Shown in pieces: positions 52,934-61,947 of a stretch of DNA of 64,000 nt. The notes beneath the pieces were generated by a model. It had not been told where the DNA came from and did no database searches. It was given only the letters and a program-made list of their open reading frames with translations. Position 1 is the first letter of the stretch; every line of letters begins with the position of its first letter. Origin of the DNA: UBA1258 sp963643225 (GTDB taxonomy: Bacteria > Bacillota > Clostridia > Lachnospirales > Lachnospiraceae); contig CAVIIX010000009.1 of assembly GCA_963643225.1 (NCBI GenBank), positions 1-64,000 of the forward strand, in the 5' to 3' direction. The translations under genes were made by a program, and so were the position numbers.

Positions 52934-53455
52934 TTATACTCTCTCAGAGGCTGCGGGAAAAGAAACAAAATAAAAGGGAAGAGCCGCATAAATAAAGAAA
53001 ATGTACCTGACCTGAGCAACCGGACCCAGGAAAACGGTAAGGAGACCCATTCCGATAAGTACATGCACTTCTGTCCTGAGTTTGTTTTTCTTTATAATGT
53101 CAAAAAATACACTGCCAAGCCACAGAAATAAATACCAGGCTGGATTCATCAGCAAAGTGCATGGCAATAAGCTTCCCACTTTGTAGTAGACCGAAATCTT
53201 TCTAAAATACTCATGATGCTTAGGAAGAATCACCTTCTCATCTCCTGGTGCATCTACGAAATAGGAATAATAATTGCTTTCGTTTGTTGAAAGTCCGTAT
53301 ACTCCCTTATATCCGTCAAATATCGCAAGCGGATACCAGTAGTCATGTGTCATCACCATAAACGAAGCTAAATAAGACTTTGGATGTTTGATACCGTTTT
53401 TTATCCATACCTTTATAAATCGAAACGCGTTGTCTTTAAATGCCTCGTTATCAAA
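52934..53455 (-). pseudogene. C-terminal fragment of a polytopic glycosyltransferase-like protein (DUF6020-like)
   Basis: The open frame can be read from about 53455, just after an in-frame stop, as FDNEAFKDNAFRFIKVWIKN and onward, then YLASFMVMTHDYWYPLAIFDG and three membrane segments ending in VAQVRYIFFIYAALPFYF. This is the C-terminal third of large membrane proteins of the DUF6020 type. The N-terminal membrane region is absent, and about 180 bp of gene-free DNA lies upstream. The first ATG is at 53359. It is probably a remnant. Confidence 0.6.
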
Positions 53456-53649
53456 CTAATACAAAAATATGGAAGCTTAAAGGTGAAGACTCACTCACGA
53501 GTCTATGGCTAGGGATTCTAACCTGTTTTAGCTAACGTAAACATTTTCGAATCTACGCACATCAAAGCTTCTTTTCTATCTTAACATTCTATTATTTTGT
53601 TTACAACAAATGGATAGAAATGGATTAAGTAGAAAAACTTGCCGTCCGT

Positions 53650-54417
53650 TCAAGTCACTAAATTGAGTATCACAACAATAATCAGCATATGCGCCGGATA
53701 AAAGCCGTAGCAGAAATACTTAAATGACCTGCTGCTATAGCCCTTACGGCCGCGATAGAGCCATATTGGAATCAGCGCCAGCATTGCCAGACCCTGCTGA
53801 CAAAGCTCAAGCTTTCGTCCAAACAGCTCTATAGGATACATCAGTCCTCCCAGCAGTTCCACGTTGATCCAGTAGAGGCCGATTAGTTGTCCAAGCAGGC
53901 ACCACCATTTACGCCCTCTAAAGAAATAAAAGACAAATACTGTAAGCACACCTGCGCCGTAGTAATCCACCATGCACAGTGTTCCGAGTACACCTCCGGC
54001 AATAATTGAAATAGCTGCCACTGGTATGTAAAGCCAAAGCTTGCCTTTTGCGCGCACACTCTCCATTATATGTATGAAAATAAGGCTCATGAGCAGAGTC
54101 CAGATAACATTCTGATGCACAGGATAGAACCAGGTACCTCCATACATTAAATCAAATGGAATTTCAGAAATAATTGCAAATATAAGCATTCTCAAAGCAT
54201 ATTTTTGGAAGCTGTGGGTATGAAAATACCCCTCAACCGCCATAAAGGAAAATATAGGAAAGGCCACCCTTCCAGCACAGGTAAGCCATTCCTGTGCAGG
54301 TAAAAGTGTTGCCCAAAGATGATCCATAAGCATGAGTGCCATAGCAATAATATGAAGCATTGCCACGCTAATATCAAAGCTTATAGAATTATTAGAATTT
54401 GTATTATTAATCTCCAT
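53650..54417 (-). CDS. TraX family membrane protein
   Basis: Membrane protein of 255 residues with about eight hydrophobic segments. The sequence LHIIAMALMLMDHLWATLLP, then GRVAFPIFSFMAVEGYFHT and YALRMLIFAIISEIPFDL match TraX, named after the F-pilin acetylase but common in Firmicutes chromosomes, where its target is unknown. It is likely an acyltransferase acting at the membrane. GAAGGGA precedes the ATG. Confidence 0.88.
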   Translation of the reverse strand: MEINNTNSNNSISFDISVAMLHIIAMALMLMDHLWATLLPAQEWLTCAGRVAFPIFSFMAVEGYFHTHSFQKYALRMLIFAIISEIPFDLMYGGTWFYPVHQNVIWTLLMSLIFIHIMESVRAKGKLWLYIPVAAISIIAGGVLGTLCMVDYYGAGVLTVFVFYFFRGRKWWCLLGQLIGLYWINVELLGGLMYPIELFGRKLELCQQGLAMLALIPIWLYRGRKGYSSRSFKYFCYGFYPAHMLIIVVILNLVT

Positions 54418-54480
54418 GTGACTGTCCCTTCAGCGATATACTGTTCATAATAATTCTTCCCTAAACTAAGTAAATTTTTT

Positions 54481-54606
54481 ACCTATATGGAATTGTAACG
54501 CAATTTCTTACAGGTAAAAAAATTTCTCTTGCAAAACTAAAGCGCCGGACGCAGTCGCTAAAGCGACATATTCCTTTAGCGCGAGTGCGCATCATTAACT
54601 TGTAAA
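54481..54606. repeat. Family B structured repeat, copy 4 (modules swapped)
   Basis: The ATATGGAATTGTAACGCAAT hairpin comes first here, followed by CTTGCAAAACTAAAGCGCC, CAGTCGCTAAAGCGACATA and GCGCGAGTGCGCATCATTAA. In copies 2 and 3 the order is the reverse. It lies between the TraX gene and the PqqD-kinase gene. Confidence 0.7.
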
Positions 54607-54671
54607 GTCTTTAACCATTCTTTATAATGATACCACATAAACAAACTCATTGCATATCTATAGGAACAGTC

Positions 54672-55817
54672 ATGATAAGAAACGATATTTTTGTGTTAGC
54701 CCAAATTAACGGTGACAATTTAATCCTTCCCTCAGGGCAGGCAGTTGTTGATTTTGTCGATATTCTTGAAATAAATAAAACGGGGGCTTTTGTTTGGGAA
54801 CTTTTAAAGAATGATTTGGCTTTTAGCGAATTAATTGAAAAACTATATGAAAAATTTGATGTTGAAGCTTCCCAAAAATATGTCTTTGAGAAAGAAGTTT
54901 TTAGCTTCATATGTGCTTTAAAATCAAGAGGAATGATATTAGACAATGAAAGAACTCTTCAAGGTGAATCTTGCATAAATCTTAAAATAGCAGGCTTAAA
55001 GGTCAGGCTCTTTTGTCCTTTAGAATACATAAATGACAATCTTCTTGCCTTCAGGTATGAGGATGGCAGCTGCGAATTCTCTTCTTCAGCACTTGAAATT
55101 TATATTTTAAATGTGAAAAAATTCTCGTCCGAAAAATTAACCTGCCTATTAAAAAATAAGGACCTCGTCGTCCTTGAAAGCAGCAAAGAATATGTCTTAA
55201 TTTATCCTCAATTTGATTGCATAAAAGAAGTACACATCAATAAAGAAAATCACAAAACTTACATTTACCTTAAAAGCTCTACATCCTTATCTTCACTTAG
55301 GGAGGAGATCTTTTTGTGTCTCCGCACACCCTTCCTGTTCTTTGCGGAAAGTAAAAATTATTTCATGCTTCATTCAGTTTCCGCTCTATATAAGGGGAAG
55401 GCTTATCTTTTTTCGGCCAAATCCGGAGGTGGAAAAACAACAATAGGAAATTTTTTTTCAAAAGAATTTGATGCCCCAATCATAAACGGTGACTTAAATC
55501 TACTTAACTGTAATAATGACGAAATTTTCGTCTCTGGGACACCCTGGTGCGGAACCTCAAATGTCTATTCCAATGAAACCTATCCCTTGGGCGGTATTTT
55601 CTTTATAGAAAAATCAACCGTTCCTTCGGCCGTTAAATTAGGCGAAAAAGAAGCCGCAATTTTTCTTTATAAGGCAAATATCATGCCGGGCTATACTCAG
55701 ATTGAGGTTTCAAAAAACCTTAAGAAAGCGATTCTTCTTTCAAAAAAGATTACTTGTGTACGTTTCAATACAATAAACAGTGTCAAAACCTTAAAGGCAA
55801 TAGAGGAATACATCTGA
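54672..55817 (+). CDS. PqqD-like domain fused to an HPr kinase-like domain
   Basis: Protein of 381 residues. The N-terminal 90 residues are a PqqD-like winged helix (RNDIFVLAQINGDNLILPSG, INKTGAFVWELLKND, LKSRGMIL), the fold that recognises RiPP leader peptides. The C-terminal half resembles HPr kinase: MLHSVSALYKGKAYLFSAKS leading into P-loop SGGGKTT (about 251-257), then INGDLNLL and GTPWCGT. In several RiPP clusters such kinases modify the precursor. I start at MIRNDIF because AGGAAC precedes it; an ATG 45 bp upstream is also open. It faces away from the minus-strand cluster that begins at 55954. The two may share function. Confidence 0.8.
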   Translation: MIRNDIFVLAQINGDNLILPSGQAVVDFVDILEINKTGAFVWELLKNDLAFSELIEKLYEKFDVEASQKYVFEKEVFSFICALKSRGMILDNERTLQGESCINLKIAGLKVRLFCPLEYINDNLLAFRYEDGSCEFSSSALEIYILNVKKFSSEKLTCLLKNKDLVVLESSKEYVLIYPQFDCIKEVHINKENHKTYIYLKSSTSLSSLREEIFLCLRTPFLFFAESKNYFMLHSVSALYKGKAYLFSAKSGGGKTTIGNFFSKEFDAPIINGDLNLLNCNNDEIFVSGTPWCGTSNVYSNETYPLGGIFFIEKSTVPSAVKLGEKEAAIFLYKANIMPGYTQIEVSKNLKKAILLSKKITCVRFNTINSVKTLKAIEEYI

Positions 55818-55953
55818 TTATGAAGGAAGTTTAGTTGCGATTGAAAATTTTCGGCTGGCTATCATAGTAAGCAAAAACCGCTTCCTATAATCGATGCACT
55901 GTGCATTTCATGTACCTTTACCCGAATTTGCTTCGCAACTTCGGATAAGTTAT

Positions 55954-56931
55954 TTATCTTCGGTTTTTTATAACAGAATACGCATTAAACATAAATCCCG
56001 CAAAATTCGGACTTATATTAAACAGCAATAGTCCAAGCTTTAGTAGGATGCCCTTTTTTTCGGCATCTTTTTCTTTTTCTCTGATAAAACCAACAGTCTC
56101 TTTCCATTCCTTTATATATTTCTTTTTTCCGAGTTTTTTTATCTTTCCGAGTAAATAAAAACCAAAGTTAAGAGAGATGTCTAAAGACAGCCCATAAAGC
56201 ATGGGGTAATTGTTTTTGTAAAATTCATCGCATTTATTCCTTGCTTTAATGCCGTCCATATGATTGGTAATTTTTGATGAAAAAACAATAGAATTGTTCC
56301 TGAATATATAATAATAAACCGGCTCTTCAATAGAAGCAAAGCAAGTGGCATTTTCAAAAATCTGAGCTGTTACATATATGTCCCCATAGCACATTCCCTT
56401 AGGAAATTCAATGTTATCAAACAATTCTCTCTTATAGAGCCTTCCCCAGACATAGCACCTGTTTCTGTCCTCTGTCAGTTGGTATCTGTGCATTTTTTCC
56501 TTTGTTTCGGACATAAATGCATTTGTAAGAACTTTCTTTTTTTCGGAAGGAACCCCTTCCTTACAGACATAATATCCGGCACTTACGAGGTCCGCCCCAT
56601 ATAAAGCAACGGCTTCAAACATTTTGGAAACTGCATCCAGAGTCAAAGCATCATCGCTGTCAAGGAAAGCGATATACTCCCCCGCGGCTTTACTTAACAA
56701 GGTATTGCGCCCTTCGGATACACCTTTACCTTTATTATCTATGAGTTTTATTCGACTGTCCCTATTCATAAATTTCCTGACAATTTTTTTAGATGAGTCC
56801 ACAGAGTCATCGTCGCAAAGAATAATTTCAAGATTTTGATAGGTCTGATTTATGCAGGATATTAGTGCTCTTTCTAATGTATCTTCCGCATCTTTAAAGG
56901 GTATTAAAATACTTATTAAGGGATTATTCAC
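55954..56931 (-). CDS. Family 2 glycosyltransferase
   Basis: GT-A enzyme of 325 residues: SILIPFKDAEDTLERALISC, nucleotide site EIILCDDDSVDSSKK, metal-binding AFLDSDDALTLD, and a helical C terminus. It overlaps the ABC transporter gene by 8 bp, so it is translated with it. It may glycosylate the product moved by that exporter, or a surface polymer. Related to but not the same as the enzyme at 35.2 kb. Confidence 0.88.
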   Translation of the reverse strand: MNNPLISILIPFKDAEDTLERALISCINQTYQNLEIILCDDDSVDSSKKIVRKFMNRDSRIKLIDNKGKGVSEGRNTLLSKAAGEYIAFLDSDDALTLDAVSKMFEAVALYGADLVSAGYYVCKEGVPSEKKKVLTNAFMSETKEKMHRYQLTEDRNRCYVWGRLYKRELFDNIEFPKGMCYGDIYVTAQIFENATCFASIEEPVYYYIFRNNSIVFSSKITNHMDGIKARNKCDEFYKNNYPMLYGLSLDISLNFGFYLLGKIKKLGKKKYIKEWKETVGFIREKEKDAEKKGILLKLGLLLFNISPNFAGFMFNAYSVIKNRR

Positions 56932-58672
56932 TTAAAAGGATCTCCTTATCTTTAATGGTGTAGACCCTGTCGCAGATATCCATAACGGCCGGCCTGTGCG
57001 TAGTAACTATTATTGTTCTCGGCGTCTTGTCGTTATTGATATTCATAAGAAGACGTCTCTCTGTTTCCAAATCAAGAGCAGAAGTTGCCTCGTCGAGTAA
57101 AAGTATCGGCGACTTTCTCAAAAGAGCCCTGGCGATTGACAATCTTTGAGCCTGTCCTTCGGAGAATCCCCCACCTCTTTCTTTTATCTCGGAATCTAAA
57201 CCATCCGGAAGTTTACATACAAATTCCCAGGCGCAGGCAAGTTTTAATGCTTCAACCATTTCCTCATCCGTCGCATCTTCTTTTACATTCAGCATGTTTT
57301 CCTTTATGGTGCCGGAAAACATTGTGTTTCCCTGAGGGACATATGAAAAAAGCATTCTGGCAGAAGCAGTCAGTTCAAGGCATCCCTCGCCTGTCTCAGG
57401 ATTAGCCCGGTCGCAGCATATATAGCCCTTCCCGTTCTGCCCTCTTACAAGTGAAAGCAGTACCCTCAACATGGTAGTCTTTCCTTCCCCTGACGGACCT
57501 ATTAGGGCAACTATTTCATTTGGATGAGCATCAAAGCTTGCATCTTCAAAAACTTCAGTTCCTGTCATATACCTGTAGGAAAGGTTACGAAGGCTTACTC
57601 CTATACCTTTTTCCTTGTTTTTTTCGTAAAAAGCCTTAACTTCTGTTTCATGAGAAAAATCTTCCTTCGGAAGTGAAAGCAAATTCATTACTCTTTTTGC
57701 CGAATTTGTAAGGCTTATCGCATTAGGCAAAAGGCCAAGCAAGCTCTGAGTAGTTCCTGAAAGAGTGGCTGAAAGAGCCAAAAACATTGTCATGGTACCG
57801 TAGGAAATCTGACCGGACCAAACTTTATAAACGCCGAAGCCATAGGTAGAATAGGTTACAAAAAGAGAGGTAAGAGTCACCAGGATTGAATTTATGGATG
57901 AAACCTTCTGGTAACTGAGGCGTACCTCGGTATTTTCTTTCTGCAATATTCTTAGACGCTTTGAATAAAGCGGAACCATATTAAGAGCCTTAAGAATCTG
58001 CGTGTTTGAAAAAGACTCCGTTGTGAAGGAACTCATTTTGGCACCGCTTTTCATGCTTCCCATGCTGTTCTTCTTCATACGCTTCATGTTTGTTTTTTGT
58101 GTTATAAGTGATATGGGAACACCCGCCAGAGCAAATATTGCAAAAGAAGCATCATATCTGCAGACCATGATTAGAGCCGATACAAATTTAAAGGTATAAA
58201 TAATCAGATTTGGAATAAAATTAAGAAGTCCCTGTGAAACAAGGGACACATCTCCGCCCCACCTTGACTGGAGCTCTCCAGAATGAAAGCTTGTAAGGGC
58301 TTCCCATTCGGTAGTCATTATTTCATCATAGACATCTGCCTTAAGAGAATTGTCTATGGCTAAATTTATCTTTGAGGAAACATAAAGAGAGAGCTGGCTT
58401 ACTGCCATGCCGACAAGCTGAGCCGCTATGATGCTTATGAAAGTTTTTAAAAGTTCCCCTGTTTGATGACCGGTAATGATATCTACCAAGTCTCTTGAGA
58501 CAAGACTTGAAAAAAGTGCCACGACCGTTGAAGTCATTCCAAGGGCAGTATAAAAAGCTATGGAAAGAACATGCCTCTTTCCATAGCCATATATCCATTT
58601 GATTTCTTCTCTTACTTCTTTTAATCTGCCATTTTTGATTGCAGCTAAATATCCTTTAATATTTATAGGCAT
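56924..58672 (-). CDS. ABC exporter with fused membrane and ATPase domains
   Basis: Half-transporter of 582 residues. Six membrane helices in the N-terminal 330 residues are followed by a nucleotide-binding domain with Walker A GPSGEGKTT (about 390-398), signature FSEGQAQRLS (about 507), Walker B ILLLDEATSALD (about 526) and the H-loop TTHRP. It works as a dimer. There is no C39 peptidase domain, so it would not cut a leader itself. It begins 1 bp after the 150-residue protein and overlaps the glycosyltransferase. Confidence 0.9.
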   Translation of the reverse strand: MPINIKGYLAAIKNGRLKEVREEIKWIYGYGKRHVLSIAFYTALGMTSTVVALFSSLVSRDLVDIITGHQTGELLKTFISIIAAQLVGMAVSQLSLYVSSKINLAIDNSLKADVYDEIMTTEWEALTSFHSGELQSRWGGDVSLVSQGLLNFIPNLIIYTFKFVSALIMVCRYDASFAIFALAGVPISLITQKTNMKRMKKNSMGSMKSGAKMSSFTTESFSNTQILKALNMVPLYSKRLRILQKENTEVRLSYQKVSSINSILVTLTSLFVTYSTYGFGVYKVWSGQISYGTMTMFLALSATLSGTTQSLLGLLPNAISLTNSAKRVMNLLSLPKEDFSHETEVKAFYEKNKEKGIGVSLRNLSYRYMTGTEVFEDASFDAHPNEIVALIGPSGEGKTTMLRVLLSLVRGQNGKGYICCDRANPETGEGCLELTASARMLFSYVPQGNTMFSGTIKENMLNVKEDATDEEMVEALKLACAWEFVCKLPDGLDSEIKERGGGFSEGQAQRLSIARALLRKSPILLLDEATSALDLETERRLLMNINNDKTPRTIIVTTHRPAVMDICDRVYTIKDKEILLSE

Positions 58673-58673
58673 T

Positions 58674-59126
58674 TTAACAGTAACTTATTGTAGCCGTAAA
58701 TTCACTGGCAACCATATGCGTATTGGTTCCGGAAGGATAATAAGAGCCTATTCCGCCTTCATATTGAGATTCAGAAAATCTGATATCATCAATCATAAAT
58801 GCAATTCTTTCACTTTGATTATAATGCTCTTGCCTATAAATTTCTATGACATCACCATTTCTTGTATAGCTTGAGACATTTGTAATACTTCTAATAGATT
58901 CTATATGCCCTTTTCCAATAAAAGTAAGGGTAATATGCAAGGATTCTCCTGGCTTTCCGGCAGTTTCCGTCGCAATAACCTGTACCTCGGAATGAGATCC
59001 TGAATTATGGCCTTCCCACTTTACCTCGACACTAAAGCTTGGTTTATCCTCCGATCCGCTTTGTACAAAAGGCCCTTCTACCGTTCCATATACATTAGAT
59101 ACATTTGGACTGTCATTTAAGCTCAT
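58674..59126 (-). CDS. Unknown 150-residue protein upstream of the ABC exporter
   Basis: I do not recognise this protein. It has no signal peptide or membrane segment. The N terminus is rich in Ser, Asn, Gly and Val (SLNDSPNVSNVYGTVEG), the middle alternates beta-like strands (SFSVEVKWEGHNSGSHSEVQ), and the end is SEFTATISYC. It looks like a small beta-sandwich. AAGCGGAGG precedes the ATG strongly, so high expression is likely. Its position directly before the exporter makes it a candidate substrate or partner of that system. Confidence 0.75.
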   Translation of the reverse strand: MSLNDSPNVSNVYGTVEGPFVQSGSEDKPSFSVEVKWEGHNSGSHSEVQVIATETAGKPGESLHITLTFIGKGHIESIRSITNVSSYTRNGDVIEIYRQEHYNQSERIAFMIDDIRFSESQYEGGIGSYYPSGTNTHMVASEFTATISYC

Positions 59127-59259
59127 AAGTTTACCTCCGCTTTTAAGTCAAAAACCATATAAGCCATAAACATCTTAACTAAAACTATAGCTAATCTATT
59201 TACTAAATATTAACAATTTTTTTCATAAACGTCAATCAATTCAATACGAAAGTATATTT

Positions 59260-61947
59260 TTATTTCCAAAGCCGCATCGTATTAATCATCCTTCCGCGCT
59301 CTCCCGCAGCCTTCAAAACACTCGCAGCTGAAGTATTTCTGGTTTTATTATTTGAAATAAAGGTAATAAATGTCATGACCCAAAGCAGAGGCCAGAGTAA
59401 GTGATATCTTGAAGATTTCTTATATTTAACCTTCATCTGATGATGAAATTCTGACAAATACCCTTTTAAAGAAACCTCCGTAACCGTACTTATCCTTGCA
59501 TTATCCTGCCTTCCGAAGCTCTCCGAGCAAAGCACGTCCTTTAAAAATGCTTCCGTATATAATGTGATATTTACAGAAAGGTAACTGTCATATTCTTTAT
59601 CTAATCCAAGATATTTTATACAAGACTGTATTACGCAGCATGCGAAGCCTTCCGTTTTGGATGAAAAAACAAATTCCTTAAACCTTTCCTTGGTGTCCTC
59701 TTCCAATCCGTTATTTAAAAGAAGCGTAAAATCTACCAGAAACTTAACTCCCATTCCGGCACTTAGGAAATGCTCAAGCATATGTAAATACGTGCTTACA
59801 AGAGTAGCATATTCCGAAAATTTCGGCTTTAGCTCATGTTCCCTTTCAGCCCTCTTAAATTCATCCCTCAGCAAATCCTCTGCCAGCTCATTAATCCTTT
59901 TATAGGCAAAGGCTTCTGTGAAATCTGTATGTATTTCTGCTTTAATGGCTTTTATGCTTAATACAACGTGATGATTCCAGTATTGTTTTTCCTTCTTGTC
60001 AAAGCCAAATCCACATAGAAGATTTATTGTTCTGTCAAGATCTTCACTTTTTACAACTATATCCACATCTCCAAAGCTTCTGTGAGAAGGAACTGGGTAA
60101 AAGACTGCAAGCATCGGGCCTTTGTATATAAATGAAACTATATTATTTTCCGCAAGCGTATCCTGTATATCATATGCAAGCTTAGTAAGAATATCATAAT
60201 TTTTCTCAGTTCTAACGGCAAATCTTTTAAATGCCTCACCGTCATTTTCAAAAACATCTGAAATAAATGCAGTAAGATTACACTCTATACTTTTTGATAG
60301 AAGTTCTTTTTCCTCAAGGTTTCCTAACGGTTCTTCTATTTTTTCAGAAAGATTTGCCTTCCTGAGTGCATTTAAAAATATAATATCTTTTTTCGAAAGA
60401 GTGTCACCCTGAAGCTTATTTTCTTTCATTTTGCTTAAATCTTTAAGCTTTCTTAAAAGAAGCTTGAACTCGGGAGTATTAAAGTAAACCAAAAGATAAA
60501 CGAAGTTAACGACAAAAACACAAATCAGAAGCTTTAAAATGATTCCTCCAAAGCCTGCTACAGTCACCTTTTTACATAGGAAATCCACAAGATAAAGCAA
60601 TCCAAATGTAACAAGTGAATATATCGCATATCTTAAAAAATATGACCTTACCCTGCTTTCAAGCTTAAATTTATAGAATATAAAAGGTTCAATCCAAAGT
60701 GATGTAAGAACTGTACTCACAAGCGTTCCGATAAAAATACCTATAGTACCCATTTTAATTCCAAGGATTATTGAAACCGTGAGATTAATGAGTACCTCCG
60801 GAATTGCCTTATATTTATCATATACAAACAGTCCCATCGAATCTCTGAATACCAAAGTAGCCTGTCTCATACCTCTTACATAAAAATTAATGCAAAGTAT
60901 CAAGGTAACACTTATCGGGAATACATAGCTTCTACCGAATGAAAGTCCCACAAACGGATTTAAAAGTTCAAAGAGTGTAATGGCTGCAAATCCAAATATC
61001 CATTGTCCAAGGAAAAAACTAGCTTCAAAAATCTTCTTTATCCTTTTTTTATCGCAGGAAACGCCCAGATTCCCTACACTTGCTGAAATTCCGTTAAAGA
61101 CCTGTCCCAAAAGCTGATCGACCGATCCGATTACAAGCCAGTAATTAGAATACATCCCTGCTGCAATTACATTAACTATACCGGACAGAAGGATGTTATC
61201 CGTGTTGTTTATAAGGACATTTCCTACCTTATGAAACATCATTGCACTTATATTCTTAAGAATGTCTTTTTTTTCTTTTTCTGGGATTAATGCAGCCGGT
61301 TCTTTAATAAACGGATATAATTTATCCGCCTTTTTTGATATCAGAATGTTGCTTACAATCGTTGAAAGCATCCATACTGCAAGATACAAGTAAAAATTGC
61401 CTGTAAGTAAGAGCACAAGCATCTGAAGTAAGCTTTGAATTACCCAGGACGAGGTCTGGATTGCGGTGGAAATATATCCTAACTGATGCGCGTCTATAAG
61501 TGTTTTTTTATAAATGAGCAGGTAAGACAGGCAGGTATTTATCAGATATATCAGGTAAATTAAAGTGATATTCTTAACATCGATATCATCTTTTATGATA
61601 ACCCCCATAAATGGAATCATCATAAGTCCAAGCAAAAAAACAGTTAATGCCACCAGCCTGTAAAGCTTCTTAAAAAGGCTCATTAAGGATTTTTGTTTTT
61701 CAAGGTTGCCTTCTGCTATGGGCTTATAAAGAGCAAAGGAAATTGCCGTTGAAATTCCAAGTTCCGAAAGACTCAAAACATTTAAAATATCAGTGAAAAG
61801 GCCGTTTATGCCGACATAATCCGCACTTAATCTATGTGTAAAAACAACCCTGTTAAAAAAGCCTGCCAAAATAGCGGTTACCCTGCATAACATGGCAACC
61901 GACATATTAACAGCCGAATATTCAGTTCTGGATTTTTGTTCAGCCAT
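59260..61947 (-). CDS. Flippase fused to a nucleotidyltransferase-family domain
   Basis: Protein of 895 residues in two parts. Residues 1-480 are a polysaccharide flippase of the MATE/Wzx type with 12 to 14 membrane helices (LSADYVGINGLFTDILNVLS, SELGISTAISFALYKPIAEG). After a charged linker (about 485-520) comes a soluble domain of the NTP_transf_5 family: IYKGPMLAVFYPVPSHRSFGD with VDIVV (about 607-632), then AEIHTDF and YLHMLEHFL. Such nucleotidyltransferases usually stand alone in RiPP and capsule loci. It overlaps the DUF4874 gene by 8 bp. Confidence 0.8.
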   Translation of the reverse strand: MAEQKSRTEYSAVNMSVAMLCRVTAILAGFFNRVVFTHRLSADYVGINGLFTDILNVLSLSELGISTAISFALYKPIAEGNLEKQKSLMSLFKKLYRLVALTVFLLGLMMIPFMGVIIKDDIDVKNITLIYLIYLINTCLSYLLIYKKTLIDAHQLGYISTAIQTSSWVIQSLLQMLVLLLTGNFYLYLAVWMLSTIVSNILISKKADKLYPFIKEPAALIPEKEKKDILKNISAMMFHKVGNVLINNTDNILLSGIVNVIAAGMYSNYWLVIGSVDQLLGQVFNGISASVGNLGVSCDKKRIKKIFEASFFLGQWIFGFAAITLFELLNPFVGLSFGRSYVFPISVTLILCINFYVRGMRQATLVFRDSMGLFVYDKYKAIPEVLINLTVSIILGIKMGTIGIFIGTLVSTVLTSLWIEPFIFYKFKLESRVRSYFLRYAIYSLVTFGLLYLVDFLCKKVTVAGFGGIILKLLICVFVVNFVYLLVYFNTPEFKLLLRKLKDLSKMKENKLQGDTLSKKDIIFLNALRKANLSEKIEEPLGNLEEKELLSKSIECNLTAFISDVFENDGEAFKRFAVRTEKNYDILTKLAYDIQDTLAENNIVSFIYKGPMLAVFYPVPSHRSFGDVDIVVKSEDLDRTINLLCGFGFDKKEKQYWNHHVVLSIKAIKAEIHTDFTEAFAYKRINELAEDLLRDEFKRAEREHELKPKFSEYATLVSTYLHMLEHFLSAGMGVKFLVDFTLLLNNGLEEDTKERFKEFVFSSKTEGFACCVIQSCIKYLGLDKEYDSYLSVNITLYTEAFLKDVLCSESFGRQDNARISTVTEVSLKGYLSEFHHQMKVKYKKSSRYHLLWPLLWVMTFITFISNNKTRNTSAASVLKAAGERGRMINTMRLWK

